DNA of 64,000 bases, taken from positions 19,999,672-20,063,671 of the forward strand of contig CM065186.1 in assembly GCA_033026295.1 (NCBI GenBank), read 5' to 3'. The stretch's first letter is position 1; each line of letters opens with the position of its first letter. This stretch comes from Channa striata (lineage: Eukaryota; Chordata; Actinopteri; Anabantiformes; Channidae). Of the stretch, positions 10,060-22,205 are shown in pieces. The notes beneath the pieces were generated by a model. That model did not search any database. It saw only the letters and a list, made by a program, of their open reading frames with translations, and was not told the DNA's origin. The position numbers were made by a program, and so were the translations under genes.

Positions 10060-10870
10060 CATCTAAATTATAACAGCTATACCATGGAGATCCCTGTTCA
10101 AATTTACTGCCTTCTTTTTCTTAATGGCACTGTATCAAGAACGTAGTGATGTTGCACAGTTATCAGTCAGGTAATCAACTTGTACAGGGGGTACAGTTAA
10201 CGAGGCTAGTGATAAAGGGATCATTTCCTTAAATTTGTACACAGTACTTTCAAATAAATGCCTACTGAAGTGGAACATTTTATACTGCTGTATAATCTCT
10301 TACAGTAAATTCAAATGTTACTAGAAAATGGTCAGAGAGAACAGAATAATGAGGAAATACTGTTAGTTTATCAATTTCAATGCCGTATGCAAGGACAAGG
10401 TCTAGAGTGTGACTAAAACAATGAGTGGGTTTATTTACATTTTGAGAGACACCAATTGAATCTAATAATGAAGTAAATGCCGTGTTGAGGGAGTTACTGT
10501 CAGCATCTACGTGAATGTTAAAATCGCCCACTATGACGACTTTACCTGCACTAAGCACTAAATCAGCTAGAAAATCTGAGAATTCAGTCAAAAATTCAGA
10601 ATAAGGGACTGGAGGACGGTACACAATAATAAATAGAAGTGGATTTTGAGTTTTCCAAATTGGGTGTAAAAGGCTCAGAGTAAGACTCTCAAATGAGTTA
10701 TAACTAAGTCTAGGGTTTGTCCACCTCGGCCTGAGCTTCTAGGAATATGATAGTTAATATGACTTTGAGGGGTCGACTCATTTAAACTGACATATTCTTA
10801 CTTCTGCACCCAAGTTTCAGTAAGACAAAATAAATCTATTTGATGATCGTTTACAGCTGCTCCGTATTGT
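10060..10870 (-). pseudogene. L2-like LINE fragment, endonuclease region
   Basis: Apurinic-type endonuclease region of an L2/CR1-group LINE. On the minus strand it reads LFCLTETWVQK near 10,820, EYVSLNESTP, an interrupted middle, then MYRPPVPYSEFL (from 10,624), the core VVIVGDFNIHVDADS (about 10,500-10,545, the endonuclease GDFN motif) and a region with LSDHFLVTFEF. Downstream (10,070-10,110) it matches the linker after the endonuclease in the L2 copy at 22,540-22,640. So only the 5' half of an element remains, without reverse transcriptase, and with stops. Confidence 0.8.
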
Positions 10871-11089
10871 GTCACTTCCTGTTTTTTCACAGTTTCGGGT
10901 CTGTGCTGAAAGATTGTTTACTGGCTAATTGTAGCTTTTACTTTTTCTAAATTAGTGATTTCTCTGTATATAAACTATCAATTGGGACCTGAGATTTGTT
11001 TCATGCAAACACCTGCTCTCATGAAATAAATAAACAAACTAGCTAACGCTAACTAAATTTAACCAATCTTACCTTCGCTAAAGTTACAG

Positions 11090-11500
11090 TTAGCAATGGC
11101 TTCTCCGTCTTCTTCTGTCTCTCTTCTGACTTGCTTAGTGTGGCACATGTTTAGTTTTTCCTCTGCCTCTCTTTAGTAATAACGGGACTTGTAATAAGTG
11201 AAAGGTTCTTGCAGCTTTGGAGGTGAGGCTCTTGGAATTGGAAGCACGGCTCTGCACCATGGAAAATAATCAAACTAGTCAGGCCCTAGTAGCTGGTGCA
11301 GATCAACCTAGCATACCTAGCCTAGTCAGCAGTACCCGAGCAGCCAGAAGGCCAGGCCAGCTGGGTGACGGTTTGTAATAGACACCTGAGGTTTACCACC
11401 AGCCAGTTCATGTTTCTAATTGATTTTTTCTACCCAGCGATACACCCGCTGAGGAACAAACTCTGGTAATTGACATGCGTCATCACTGGTCAGATTTGGC
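11090..11500 (+). pseudogene. L2-like LINE ORF1 fragment
   Basis: ORF1-like piece of a fish L2-type LINE. It opens MASPSSSVSLLTC (11,095), passes stops near 11,175, then reads a coiled-coil-like LEVRLLELEARLCTMENNQ (about 11,215-11,275), a Ser/Ala-rich linker, RRPGQLGD, and after a frameshift SDTPAEEQTLVIDMRHHW (about 11,438-11,490). The last part resembles the start of the esterase-like domain of such ORF1 proteins. The next sequence is the gypsy element. It points opposite to the endonuclease fragment on its left, so the two are separate copies or there has been a local inversion. Confidence 0.6.
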
Positions 11501-11509
11501 AGGGATCCA

Positions 11510-13310
11510 GAGAAAATTACGGAGTCCGACATTGTTTTGGCAAAGTAACACACTGAGTAAGTGTTGGTTTTAGTGACCTTCGACTGACTCTATACAGAGG
11601 AGTGCAGCTGCGACGGCTGTCAGCATATTTCTTATACGCAGCAGAAGACCTGAGCAACGCAGCACGTCTCCAGGCCAGCCGACAATGCCGAACATAAGCC
11701 TGTGCTGAAGGAAGAGGACTCTCTTTCCCCAGACTCAAACAGCGAGGGTTGGTACCTGTAGACTACTGGGAACAGCATGAACCCCATGGCCGAGGATGAC
11801 AGGGAGTAATGAGCATACTCTTAAATCCTGATTTAAACTCTCGGTCTGACTGTTGGACTGAGGGTGGAAATACATACACCGAGATACCTGAAAAACTCGT
11901 TCCAAAACCTGGACACAAACTGGGGGCCCCGGTTGAAGACAACGTAAAGAGGGAGGCCATGGAAACAAAAAAACGTGGGTGGTCAGCAGTTTCTCTAGCA
12001 GTGGGTAGACCAGGTAGGGAAATTAAATGAATCCTCTTGGAAAATCCATCAACTACGGTTAGTATAGCTGTATTGCCATGGGGTGGAGGAAGACCAGTCA
12101 CAACAGCAGCAGTCCATCAGGACCGGGGGCTAGACTTGGATTTGACATAGACAGGGCAGGCTAACACAAACTCCTGAATGTCTCTATTGACCTGGTGCCA
12201 CCAAAAACGTTTGTTGATGATAAATAGTGTGTGAGAGACTCCTGGGTGGTAGAAAATACATGAGGCATGACACCAGTCTATCACCTTACACCTGAGTTCA
12301 TTAGGAACGAATAGAAGATTAGGAGGACAGGTGGGAGGAATGGGTGTGGTGGCGTTGCTCAGTTGACCTCTTCTTATATTTCTAACTAGGTAAGAGCTAG
12401 ATGGACAGAGGGGAGCAAAATAAAGTTGAGTTCTTTGGGGTCAGGGGTAGGAAGACTCTGTAGCGAGACAGGGCGTCTGCTTTACAGTACTTGTCGCCAG
12501 GGCGATAAGCTAGGGAAAATTGGATTTATTAAAAAAAAAAAAGACCAGAAAGCCTGTCGAGAGTTGAGTCTTTTGGCAGTTTTAAGGTATTGAAGGTTTT
12601 TGTAATCAGTAAGAACAATAAAAGTTTGGCTCCCTCTAGTCAGTGTCTCCACTCTTCCAAAGCCAACTACCCAGCCAACAGTTCACGGTTACCAATCTAA
12701 TTATTACTGTCTGCGTTTGAAAGCCAACACGAAAAAAAGGCACAGAGGTGAATCTTGTGGACAAGGTCAGACCGCTGAGACAGTACCGGCCCTACCCGAT
12801 TATCAGATGCATCCACCTCCACTGTGTACTGCCTTTTGGGGTCAGCGAGCTGGAGGATGGGGGCTGAAGAGAAATCATCCTTCAATTGGAAGAAAGCAGA
12901 ATCGGCTTTTGGGCACCAAAGGAATAGTCTCCTAACTGAGGTAAGTTTGTGTAAAGGGGCAAAGATGTTACAATACCCCTCTTAATAAAGTGTCTGTAAA
13001 AGTTGGAAAACCCCAGGAAGCTCTCCAGCTGCTTACGGTTCTGAGGAGTGGGCTAATCCCTTACTGTTATAACCTTCCCGAGGTACATCTTTATACTGCC
13101 AGAGGAGATGATGTACCTGAGGAAGGAAACGGAGAACGAGTGGATACACACTTCTGTGCCTTGACAAAGAGATTGTTCTGGTACAGGTGACTAAGAACCT
13201 TACACATGCGTGTGACACGTTCGGTTTCATACTGGGAGAAGATCAGTATATCATGAAGATACGCAAACACAAACTTATTTAGAATGTCTCCCAGCACATC
13301 ATTAACCAGG
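11510..13310 (-). pseudogene. Ty3/gypsy pol remnant (RT, RNase H, integrase)
   Basis: The pol region of a Ty3/gypsy LTR retrotransposon, heavily broken. The RT palm motif is at about 13,230-13,265 as YLHDILIFS; the usual YLDD has lost its first Asp. RNase H is at about 12,800-12,885 with ILQLADPKRQYTVEVDASDN. The integrase core lies at 11,763-12,101: TAILTVVDGFSKRIHLI, followed in another frame by YFHPQSNSQTESLNQDL (about 11,830-11,880, holding the conserved Glu). Segment 11,517-11,738 is the integrase C-terminal region, where chromodomain gypsy elements have SH3/chromodomain sequence, but a chromodomain is not clear. An A-tract lies at 12,531-12,543. Confidence 0.8.
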
Positions 13311-14640
13311 TTTTGTAAAACAGTGGGGGCCCAGCAGGAGTATTAAAGGCAGCCTTCCACTCATCCCCCTCATGGATGTGGACCAGATGGTAAGCATTAC
13401 AAAGATTTAACTTGGTGAAAATCTGAGGGAGGGGTAGGAAGTAGGCTGGGGGCCTGGTGGAAACAGAGACTGGAACAGGAAACCCCCCAGGTTACAACTC
13501 TCCCCTCCACCCAATCCATCTAGGGATTATGCCGCGCTAACCAAGTGGAACCCAGAATGAGTGGTTGCTGGGGAGACCAAATAACTTGGAATATCACTTT
13601 CTCATGGTGGTTGTCAATGGGCATAGTGAGAGCCACTGTCTGCAGGGCACCAGGATTAAGAAGGTGGACATCTTAGGCTCGGATGACTACTTGTTTGGAA
13701 TGAGGGTCCAGGGGGAGGCGAAGCTCACCAGCTAAACCCTTATCAATAAGTCCAGAGTTCACTCCAGAGTCAATAAGTGCAGCAAGGGGAACCACCCCGT
13801 CAGCTAGCTGCAGAGCAGGATGGGAGACGGAAGTGGGGCTGGAACTGGAATGGCTCAGCAGTATCCCCCTTGCTCCTGCTGAGCCCTGCCTTTTCACGCA
13901 GGAACTAATTCTGTGATCAGGACAGCCGCAATAGAAACAGAGACCATTCTGGAACTGGCGCTCATGCTCCTCCAGTGTAAGACGCATCCTTCCCAGCTGC
14001 ATAGGTTCGGGGGAGCTTAACTTAGGGCTCACTTTGAACTCAGGTAGGGGAACACTAGTAAAACTAGTACGAGGTCAGGGGTTTGACAGACATGGTTGTG
14101 GACCTCTCTCACTCCTTCTTTGATCCACCTTGGTACACAATTTGATAAGCAGATCGAGAGACTCCGGGAGTTCACGGGGGGCTAACTCATCCTATAAAGA
14201 CTCAGATAAACCTTAGTAAAACCATTCCCGCAGGGCTGGTCCTTTCCACTGACAATCAGCAGCCAGAGTACGAAATTGAATAGTGTAGGAATTTGGAATG
14301 GACATGAGAGGCATCACAGTCCGACTTGGTCGGTCTGAATACTCTAAGGAGTTCTTGTGAAAAATTTTCAAAATTGGAGGTGGAGAAAGAGTCCCTCTCA
14401 CACTCCGCCATTCCCCAAAGCCCAGCTATGATTTTGGTTTACTGGTGAGAAGAGACAGTGTAAGCTATGCGGGCGCTATCAGTGGGAAAGGTGGACGGTC
14501 TAAGCCTGAATAGCAACTTACATTTGACTATAAAGACCCTACAATATTTAGGATCCCCTGAGAATGGCTCGGGAGGTGACACATAAGGCTCTAGTTGAAC
14601 AGGTGCGGGGGCTGCGGCAGCTGCCACCTGTGGGGAAGCG
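13311..14640 (-). pseudogene. Ty3/gypsy gag-protease remnant
   Basis: The gag to protease part of the same gypsy element. Gag starts near 14,627 (MAAAAAPAPVQLEP), with PPEPFSGDPKYCRVF typical of fish gypsy gag. Gag runs on through SIPNSYTIQFRTLAADCQWK (about 14,245-14,305) and stops near 14,220. The nucleocapsid has one perfect CCHC zinc knuckle, C-x2-C-x4-H-x4-C (CFYCGCPDHRISSC, about 13,898-13,939). The aspartic protease follows with PLAALIDSGVNSGLID (about 13,740-13,790), the catalytic triplet read as D-S-G. The first part of RT lies in 13,311-13,640 with little open frame. No LTRs are visible at either end. Confidence 0.8.
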
Positions 14641-14669
14641 GGGACAGAAGCTGTAGCTAGTCAGATGAA

Positions 14670-15360
14670 TGCTAGTGTCAGCAACCAAGGGCCAATGGGT
14701 TGTCTTGTGCTGGCAGCTGTAAGTTTCTGTGACTTTGTCCAGATTGTCAACTCCTCCTTTGATTGAGATGTAGTCCAGGATAATTTGTGGTTTCTTGTCT
14801 CCTCTTGTAGTCAGAGATGCATCTGTGTGCTCATGACAAGAACGTTCTTGTTTTTCTTTGGGCAGTATGAAACCACTGTTGCTTTCTCAGAAAACAAATT
14901 TGAGGAATGGAGAGATCTTCCCTGCATCTTCAGAATTTCACTGGGAAGCTCTGGCTTATTTCTTCTTATTGTTCCCAACATAGTCAGCTTTTTCTTCTGA
15001 AGTTCATTTGCAAGACGGTAGGATGTAATGAAGTTGTCAAAAGTGATGTTGTGACCTTGCATCCCCTGATTTTTCTCAGATGCTCCTCCAGGTAGCTTTC
15101 CAGTCAATACTTGTACATTCCATGCATAGCTAGATTTTGCATCACAAGCTGCTCATATTTTGATGCCTTACTTGGATGGCTTGCTGGGCATACACGGCCA
15201 GAAAGGACAGCGGCCCCTGAATGGAACAAAGTGTTCATGTTCAGTAGCATGGGGCCAGGGTTGTACATCAAAGGAAGGATTTCAACCCATTTATCACATA
15301 TATCTCTGACTGCAGCCAGTTTTTCTCTTTCATACATCAGAGAGATATGTTTATTTTGGA
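14670..15360 (-). pseudogene. piggyBac-type transposase remnant
   Basis: DDE transposase of the piggyBac (PGBD) family, C-terminal two thirds, in pieces. On the minus strand are KLAAVRDICDKWVEILPLMY (about 15,260-15,320); a segment matching the VPFRGRCPF region in a shifted frame (about 15,190-15,240); HNITFDNFITSYRLANEL (about 15,000-15,060, with the conserved Asp of the DNF motif); TMLGTIRRNKPELPSEI; VVSYCPKKNKNVLVMST; and near the end KGGVDNLDKV (about 14,725-14,765), holding the last conserved Asp. At least three frame changes and a stop are present. Gypsy gag begins only about 30 bases beyond the transposase end, so one may have inserted beside the other. Confidence 0.8.
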
Positions 15361-15586
15361 TCTGACCAGCATTTTACCCACATTAAAGTGTCCAGGTGAA
15401 AATAACCCGCAACATCATCTTTGTATACAAACTCTGCACAGACATTCCAGGAGTTTCCATATTTTACACACCAGTTCTTGACCGCAGATGAGGAGAGGTC
15501 ACAAAATTTCATGAAGATAAAAAAAGGATACAGTATTTTGGTCAGCAAAAACTGAAATGGGTCAAATTAACCCTTAACATAATATG

Positions 15587-15590
15587 AAGG
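15587..15590 (+). repeat. left target-site duplication AAGG
   Basis: This is AAGG immediately before the TGTAGCA end of the LTR-like unit, repeated as AAGG at 17,813-17,816 right after the TGCTACA end. Confidence 0.55.
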
Positions 15591-17812
15591 TGTAGCAAAC
15601 TCGTTCGACTTGGGTGATTTGATATTAATACAAAAGCATTAATTTCCTCGATTTAGGGCACCAGGTCTATAAGCTGAACCAAGCTATGATTATATTATCT
15701 GAACCGCCGATGGTCCAAAGTAACAATAGAATTAAGTAAACAACAATTAAACCCAAGATCAATGTTTGTCATGAGTTCTTGCCGTTTCAGTGACTTCGTC
15801 TGTTTCTCTGAAGAAACACAAACACAGAACCAGTTCTTTTCAATTATTTATTAATCTACAACTACAATGAATATAGATAAGTGTGAGTATGTATATAGAA
15901 TGAATGGAATAAATGAATAGACAACAAAACATGAAATAACCAATTCTAAGTAAATGGATAAAATGAGCAGGTATGCAAGTGTGTGTGATAAATTTGGGCT
16001 TGAGAAAGGACTCTAGTAACTATTTACCTCTAAGTAACAGAAATAATATTTTAGAAACTCTAGATATAAACTTCATAAAGGCTTCATCGGTTTATCAGCT
16101 ATACAGACACCAGACTTTCCATAAATCAGAGAGAGAGATTTGTACTTTGCCTGGGAGCTGCTGCAGGTTGTTCTGCCAAGTTATGCGTCAATCGGTACCG
16201 GTTCTTTTGTAGAGCAGGACGGACCGTCTCAGTTCTGTTAACAGGCGAGCTATTAGAGCAAGGATCCACTGTGGCTGCAAAGATTTCTCCGGCCCACAGG
16301 AGCGTTCACCTGGTCAGATGGCTCTAGTAACGTGGTGTGGTTTTGCTGGTGGCTGAGCTGAATTACAGAGGCGCTGGTTGTCCAGTCCGAAATGGAGCCG
16401 TGTGGAGCTGAAGATGTTGAATTTAAATCATTCAACAAAAATGGTTGATAAAAATCTCGGGCTCAGTCTGGAACTAACTTTGAAAGATTTTCTAATTACA
16501 AACAAAAATCAAAGTTTGGCTTGGAGTTCTGATTGTCAAAAATGACTAACAAAGACAAAAATAGGCAGGAAAGACGTGTGCGCTTTAAAAATAGTTTCAA
16601 AACTTACAAACGAAAGAATTGACAAAAAGTAATTTTAACAACTTCAGCTAAGTTTCTTAACTGAAGCACATTTCTTCTTCAGGATGGAATTCTGAAGTTT
16701 AAAGCTCAAAGTGGAAGTGAGCTGGAACTCTGGAACTCCTGAACTCTAACAAAGGAATTTTAACTTTATTTTATATCGTTGGGGCGTCGCCAAGATTATG
16801 AGGCGTTGCTGCTTAATTCAAGTATCATCAAGCCCAAAATCTCATACTATAAAACAAAGCAACATATCACAATTGATATACTGTGCAGACTGCTATGGAA
16901 GTTAAAATGCTTAAAACAACATGATTACTGCGTGTAATAGTTAGGGTCTCATTTCACATACATGTGAGAGTTCTGATTAGACTAATAGATGGAATCCAAT
17001 GATTGTTAAATGGAAAATTAGCTTTGTCTAATACACATTAATACACTTTAAGAACACACAGCAATTAGGAATTCAGTCATGCATTATCTGGACATCGTAG
17101 TGAATTAATATAACATCGTGTTTTAACTTTCAGACAACAAATTAATGCTGTTTGGTTTCTTTCTATAGACGAGTATATTCAGGATGCATTTATAGTTTCA
17201 ACCCAAGGGTGGCAATGATGTGCCGTGTTACTCTCTCTCGTCATTCTGAATTAAAACGTTTATTTTATGACTCCGTCATTTCTCGTTGTAGAAAGGATGG
17301 TATCATGTCAAATTGTTCCAAATTTGCTTCTGAACACATTGGTGTGAGTTTTATGAAGCTTGACAGATGATTTTTCCCTGATTTGGGGATTGAGTTTAAA
17401 CAAAGTCTTTCCGTCTCAAGTGGTATCGCACCTAAAGTTTTATGGTTGTTTTGCAAATTCCTTTCCAGAGAGCTGGTACCATCTTGATAAGAATGTCATT
17501 TGCAAAAGAGTTAGAAGACAGTCTTGGGTCTGGTAGATGGAAAACTCATGGCAAAATTTATGCTAATTGCCTGAGTGTCAATTCGTGGCTTTAAGCCAGA
17601 TGTGGTTTGTTTGCTTTACTCAGTTCTCTTGGTGTTATCTAGTCCTGGGGAGGATTAGTGGTGGTTTCTTTTATAAAGAAAGTGTATTGCCGGTCCGTCT
17701 ACCTCCCCCTTGTTTTCAACATGGAGGTTGAATTCCAAACTTTCTCTCTGAACCTCAAGGGAGAAGGATGTAGCTCAGGTCCAGGTTTTATAACACATAA
17801 ATTGATGCTACA
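15591..17812 (-). mobile_element. 2.2-kb LTR-like unit with TG...CA ends
   Basis: The segment starts TGTAGCA (15,591-15,597) and ends TGCTACA (17,806-17,812), a 7-bp inverted repeat of the TG...CA type seen at retroviral and LTR-retrotransposon ends. It is flanked by the 4-bp direct repeat AAGG. There is no long ORF in about 2.2 kb. Read on the minus strand, a TATAAAAG box lies at about 17,669-17,677 and an AATAAA at 15,847-15,852, near the far end, as expected for a promoter and poly(A) site within one LTR. This suggests a long solo LTR in minus orientation, perhaps of an endogenous retrovirus. A non-autonomous element is the other option. The strand is inferred from those signals alone. Confidence 0.5.
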
Positions 17813-18805
17813 AAGGTTAAGTGAATAACAACAGAGGGAAATCTTTTGAGTAAGAGAGAGAGTCTTACAGGGGTGAGTGGAGCTTGATGAGCACAGGAGG
17901 GATTCTTGGTATTGGTGAAGCAGACGTGGAGAAAACCAGAGAAACTAAAAGCGACTGACAACATCAGGGAGGAAAAGGTAAAAGTAACAACTGAATCAAA
18001 TGTCTGTAGGAAGAAAAACAAACAACTTAACGTCAGGAGATCTGGCTGAAACAAAGTAACAAAGTAAATATTAACAGATTAACTACAATCCAGAAAAAAA
18101 AAATCAATCAAAAATCAAAAACAGGACCAAGGAACAGATGGATCCAGGGACAAGTCTTGTAGTGAAAACTCACGGTGGCAGGAAGGAACTGATGGCAAGG
18201 AGAAAAGAAGAGAAGAGCAGAGCAGAGCAGATTTCCACAGGGAGACAACAGCAGACTGAGAAACAACTCTGGCAAGGGCAAAAAACCTTGGACCAAAAAT
18301 ACCGGAGACAAGGCACCACACAGAGCAAAACGTGAAGGATAATGTGCCAGAGGAGAGTAGGAAGGCAGATCTAATATGGGATTGGGACAGGTGAAACAAA
18401 TAGGGCCTAACGAGCAGAGTAATGAGCAAGGTAGAGAGAGCCGTTACCAGGGCATTTTCTTGGTGATTGTTAGAGAGATGAGTACCTGGTTTCTGTATTT
18501 ACTTTGGAGGTGATCAACTTCTTTTATGTATTTAAGTATTCTTTTAAAATTTTTATTTGTTATTTACATTTTTGGACTGTATTAATAGGTTTATAGCTTT
18601 CTCATGTTATCAAAATAATAATAATAATCACACAATGTACATTCTTAGAAAATGTTAGCAGCCTTAATATGCATATTTCTGTCACACACACTGTACATGA
18701 CTCACATGTGTCTCATCTCTTTGTCTTGTCTAACACTGGTCGTTGTTTTGTGTTGTATTAGTTTTACTGTTTTTTGTTTGTTGTTAATAATAAAAGAAGT
18801 GGGGA
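17813..18805. other. unassigned sequence between transposons
   Basis: No supported gene. It contains an A-rich tract near 18,092 and a GA-rich block around 18,180-18,250. Part of 18,110-18,430 looks like dispersed-repeat sequence but no family is recognised. Confidence 0.35.
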
Positions 18806-18809
18806 CAAA

Positions 18810-19005
18810 GACAAATACAGACCTTAAGCACTGTGCCAATCAGCTGTCCCCAGTGTTCACAGACATCTAAACACCTCACTGGAGACCTGTCGTGTGCCAG
18901 CTTGCTTTAAGGCTTCGACCATTTTGCAAGCCCCAAAAAAGCTGAGCATCGCAGGACTCAGTAACTACCGACCCATTGCCCTGACTTCTGTGGTCATGAG
19001 GTAAT
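18810..19005 (+). pseudogene. Rex1-like LINE reverse transcriptase fragment
   Basis: A short piece of a LINE reverse transcriptase N-terminal region. It reads LKHCANQLSPVFTDI, then a stop, a frameshift, TSLETCRVPACFKASTI, and finally GLSNYRPIALTSVVMR (about 18,955-19,003); NYRPIALT is a conserved RT motif. The wording matches Rex1/Babar-type fish LINEs better than the L2 copies nearby, but the clade is from memory. It is truncated at both ends. Confidence 0.6.
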
Positions 19006-19191
19006 TTGAAGTCATAGTTTAGCTTATTTTTTATTAGTGCACAGCAAAAACTAGGTAGACAGGTGTTTATTATTGGCATAAATTTATGTGTCACAGCTCT
19101 TGTACATTTTCTCATATACATCAAAGAGTAAGTAGAGAGAAGTAATATGAATTGAAGGCAAGAATCTAAACGTCTTAAGTATGGTTAATAA

Positions 19192-20988
19192 TGTGACCAC
19201 CTGCGCAGAAACGACTTGTTTGAAGAATTTCAGTCAGGATTTAGAGTTCATCATAGCACAGAAACCGCACTGATTAAAGTCACCGACGATCTTCTTCTGG
19301 CTTTAGATAATGGACTTGTCTCTATACTAGTTCTGCTTGATCTTAGTGCTGCATTTGACACCATTGATCACAGAATATTATTACAGAGACTAGAACATGT
19401 AATTGGAATTAAAGGAACAGCACTAAATTGGTTTAAATCGTATCTATCAGATAGATTCCAATTTACTCATGTTAATGATGAATCTTCGACATACACAAAA
19501 GTTAGTTATGGAATTCCACAAGGCTGTGTATTAGGACCAATACTCTTTACTCTATATATGTCTCCCCTTGGCAACATTATTAGAAAACACTGTAAATTTT
19601 CACTGTTACGCTGATGACACGCAGTTATATCTATCTATGAAACCTGATGAAACAAATAAATTAATCAAACTACAAGCATGTCTTAAAGACATAAGGGACT
19701 GGATGACGTGTAATTTTCTTCTTCTAAACTCAGATAAAACTGAAGTTATTGTATTTGGGCCTAAAAGTCTAAGACGCATGTTTTCTAACCATATTGCTAC
19801 TTTAGATGACATAACTCTTGCCCCTAGTAGTACCGCAAGGAATCTTGGAGTCATTTTTGACCAGGATTTGTCATTTACCTCACACATAAAGCAAATCTCT
19901 AGAACAGCCTTCTTCCACCTACGGAACATTGCCAAAATTAGGAGCATCCTATCCCAAAGCGATGCTGAAAAATTGGTTCATGCATTTGTTACTTCTAGAT
20001 TGGACTATTGTAATTATCTACTTTCAGGCTGCCCCAGTAACTCTCTAAAAAGCCTCCAATTAATCCAAAATGCTGCAGCAAGATTACTGACTGGGATTGG
20101 TAAGAGAGATCATATTTCACCTTCATTAGCTTCTCTCCATTGGCTTCCAATTAAATGCAGAATAGAATTTAAAACCCTTCTTCTTACCTATAAAGCTTTA
20201 AACAGCCAAGCCCCATCATATTTAAAAGATTTCTTAGTACCATATCATCCTACTAGACCACTTCGGTCCCAAAATGCAGGCCTACTTGTGGTTCCCAGAA
20301 TTTCCAAAAATAGAATGGGAGGCAGAGCCTTTAGCTATCAAGCTCCTCTTCTGTGGAACCAGCTCCCAGTCCACATTCTGGAAGCAGACACCCTCCCTAT
20401 TTTTAAGACTAGCCTCAAAACCTTCCTTTTTGATAAAGCTTATAGTTGGTTATAGTCATGCTGCTATAGGCTTAGACTGCTGGGGGACTCTGCACTGTGC
20501 CACTTCCTCTTCTCTTCATTCTCTCCTCTCACCCCACATCTATAATTTCACCACTGTATGACATTAACTCTCTGTCTTCTTTGTCCCGTAGTCGTCTCTC
20601 TCCCTCTCTGTCTCCCTCTCTCTCTCCCTGTCTTCAGGTGTCCCCGGATTTGGCGCTGTGTGTCCTCCAGTGTGCAGCTACTGGTCCTATTAACCTGCTC
20701 AATGTTTTGTTGTTGCTTTTGTTGCTCTGTTCTTTTCTCTCTCCACTTTCCACTCAGCCCAACCGGTCAATGCAGATGGCCGTCCACCCTGAGCCTGGTT
20801 CTGCTGGAGGTTTCTTCCGTTAAAGGGAGTTTTTCCTCTCCACTGTTGCCTATGGCTTGCTCAAGGGGGATTTGTTGGGTTTTCTCTACATGTTTGTATA
20901 GTTTTGACTTTATCATGTAAAGTGCCCTGAGATGACCTTGTTGTAAATTGGCGCTATATAAAAAAAGTTGAATTGAATTGAATTGAAT
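19192..20988 (+). pseudogene. L2-like LINE copy A (RT, C-terminus, 3' UTR)
   Basis: A 5'-truncated non-LTR retrotransposon of the L2/CR1 group. The RT is in two overlapping frames: 19,216-19,614 with LLDLSAAFDTIDHRILL and YGIPQGCVLGPILFTLYMS, and 19,568-20,455 with CYADDTQLYLS (the catalytic ADD), LLLNSDKTEV and SRLDYCNYLLSGCP. The frame slips just before the ADD motif at about 19,590-19,605, so the RT is not translatable in one piece. The C-terminal region is otherwise long and open, ending at TAG near 20,455. The 3' UTR has pyrimidine-rich sequence and a (GAATT)n-type tail at 20,968-20,988, which is typical of this family. Confidence 0.9.
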
Positions 20989-22205
20989 GGTCAGTTGTTT
21001 CACATTGAAACATATTCACATAGAATTTTATGTATATAACTTAAATTTTCTGCAAATATAAGATCACTAAATTATAATAAGAAATAGAGGTTATTTAAAA
21101 TTGTTTAATCTACATAAAAACTGCAGGGCTCTTTTTTTAAAAAAACATGTTGAGCCAGAGTGAACCAGTCCTTTGTTTTTAGCAGAATTAATGTGGTTGT
21201 GCATCCTGTCATCACTGTCTCGATCGACCTCATTTTCCTTGATGTGTTGAAGAGGATCTGTCATGGAGGTCTCTTGTCGTTGGCTTGTTGTCAGCTTCAG
21301 ACAGTGGTTCACTTGTCATTTGTCATTTTCTGCGACATGTTCCATCTAGCAGTTTTCTCTGGAGATCCAGTGTCTTTGTCATACGTGTCAATATTGATTC
21401 TGACGAATGTGGAGGAAGGGTGGGAGGTCACATTTGGTTGGATTTGTTGAGTTGGGTACTTAAAGGGGCTGTCGAAAAGAGCATTTTTATACCGGTCAGG
21501 CAGTAAGCTTTAGAGTTAAATAACCAGTGAGACATGTCCCTGTTTTTGGCTCAGCAAAGAGCAGTGCTCATGTTCAACAGGTTCAGTTCTAATAAAATAT
21601 TACTATATGAAATCATGTTGGTGGATAGTGTAAAATGGTTGAAGCAGATTTTGGAAGAGTGCTCTGATATTGTGAACTAAAGTGTTGCTAAATGCTATCA
21701 AATGCTATCTTCAAAAACTCCACACATAGACTCAAGCAACATGATGTTTACAAAATGAAGACCAGCTAGCAGGTAGCAGTATGTTGCTCTACCACTGTAG
21801 GGTAGTAGGTTTGAACATACAGTTCTGTTGATTGAAAGTTTAGCCCTGGATTACATTTTCTGTTTATCATCTGTCCCTCTCCTGCCTCATTCTTCTGCTC
21901 TCTACTGCTGCTTCTGCTGCTGCTTCTGGTATTCCTACTAAATATTGGCCATTGGAGCAATATCAATTGGTTATTTTTCTCATATTTAGTTTTGACCATC
22001 GTTTTCACCACGTTTGCAAGAAACAATTTTTGTATTTTGTGATTCCTAATCACACCCATTTTCTAACTTAGTTTGGTGAGTCTGCAAACAAAGTAATTTA
22101 CTGGATACAAAAAGCATTACAGTAATTAAAATACATTTTTAAGTAAAGCTGTTGAAAAGGAAAATGACAAATAATGTAAAAGAATGTGTGAATGAACATG
22201 AGGAA
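20989..22205. other. unassigned sequence
   Basis: No supported gene or repeat. A few short open frames on both strands look like chance. Confidence 0.35.

Noticed and set aside
14785..15365. Three + strand open frames over the piggyBac remnant.
   Set aside because: They are antisense to well-matched transposase motifs on the minus strand.
20497..20920. Overlapping + frames with hydrophobic Leu/Ser-rich peptides, resembling signal peptides.
   Set aside because: They come from the pyrimidine-rich 3' UTR of the L2 element; the same frames recur in the other L2 copies.
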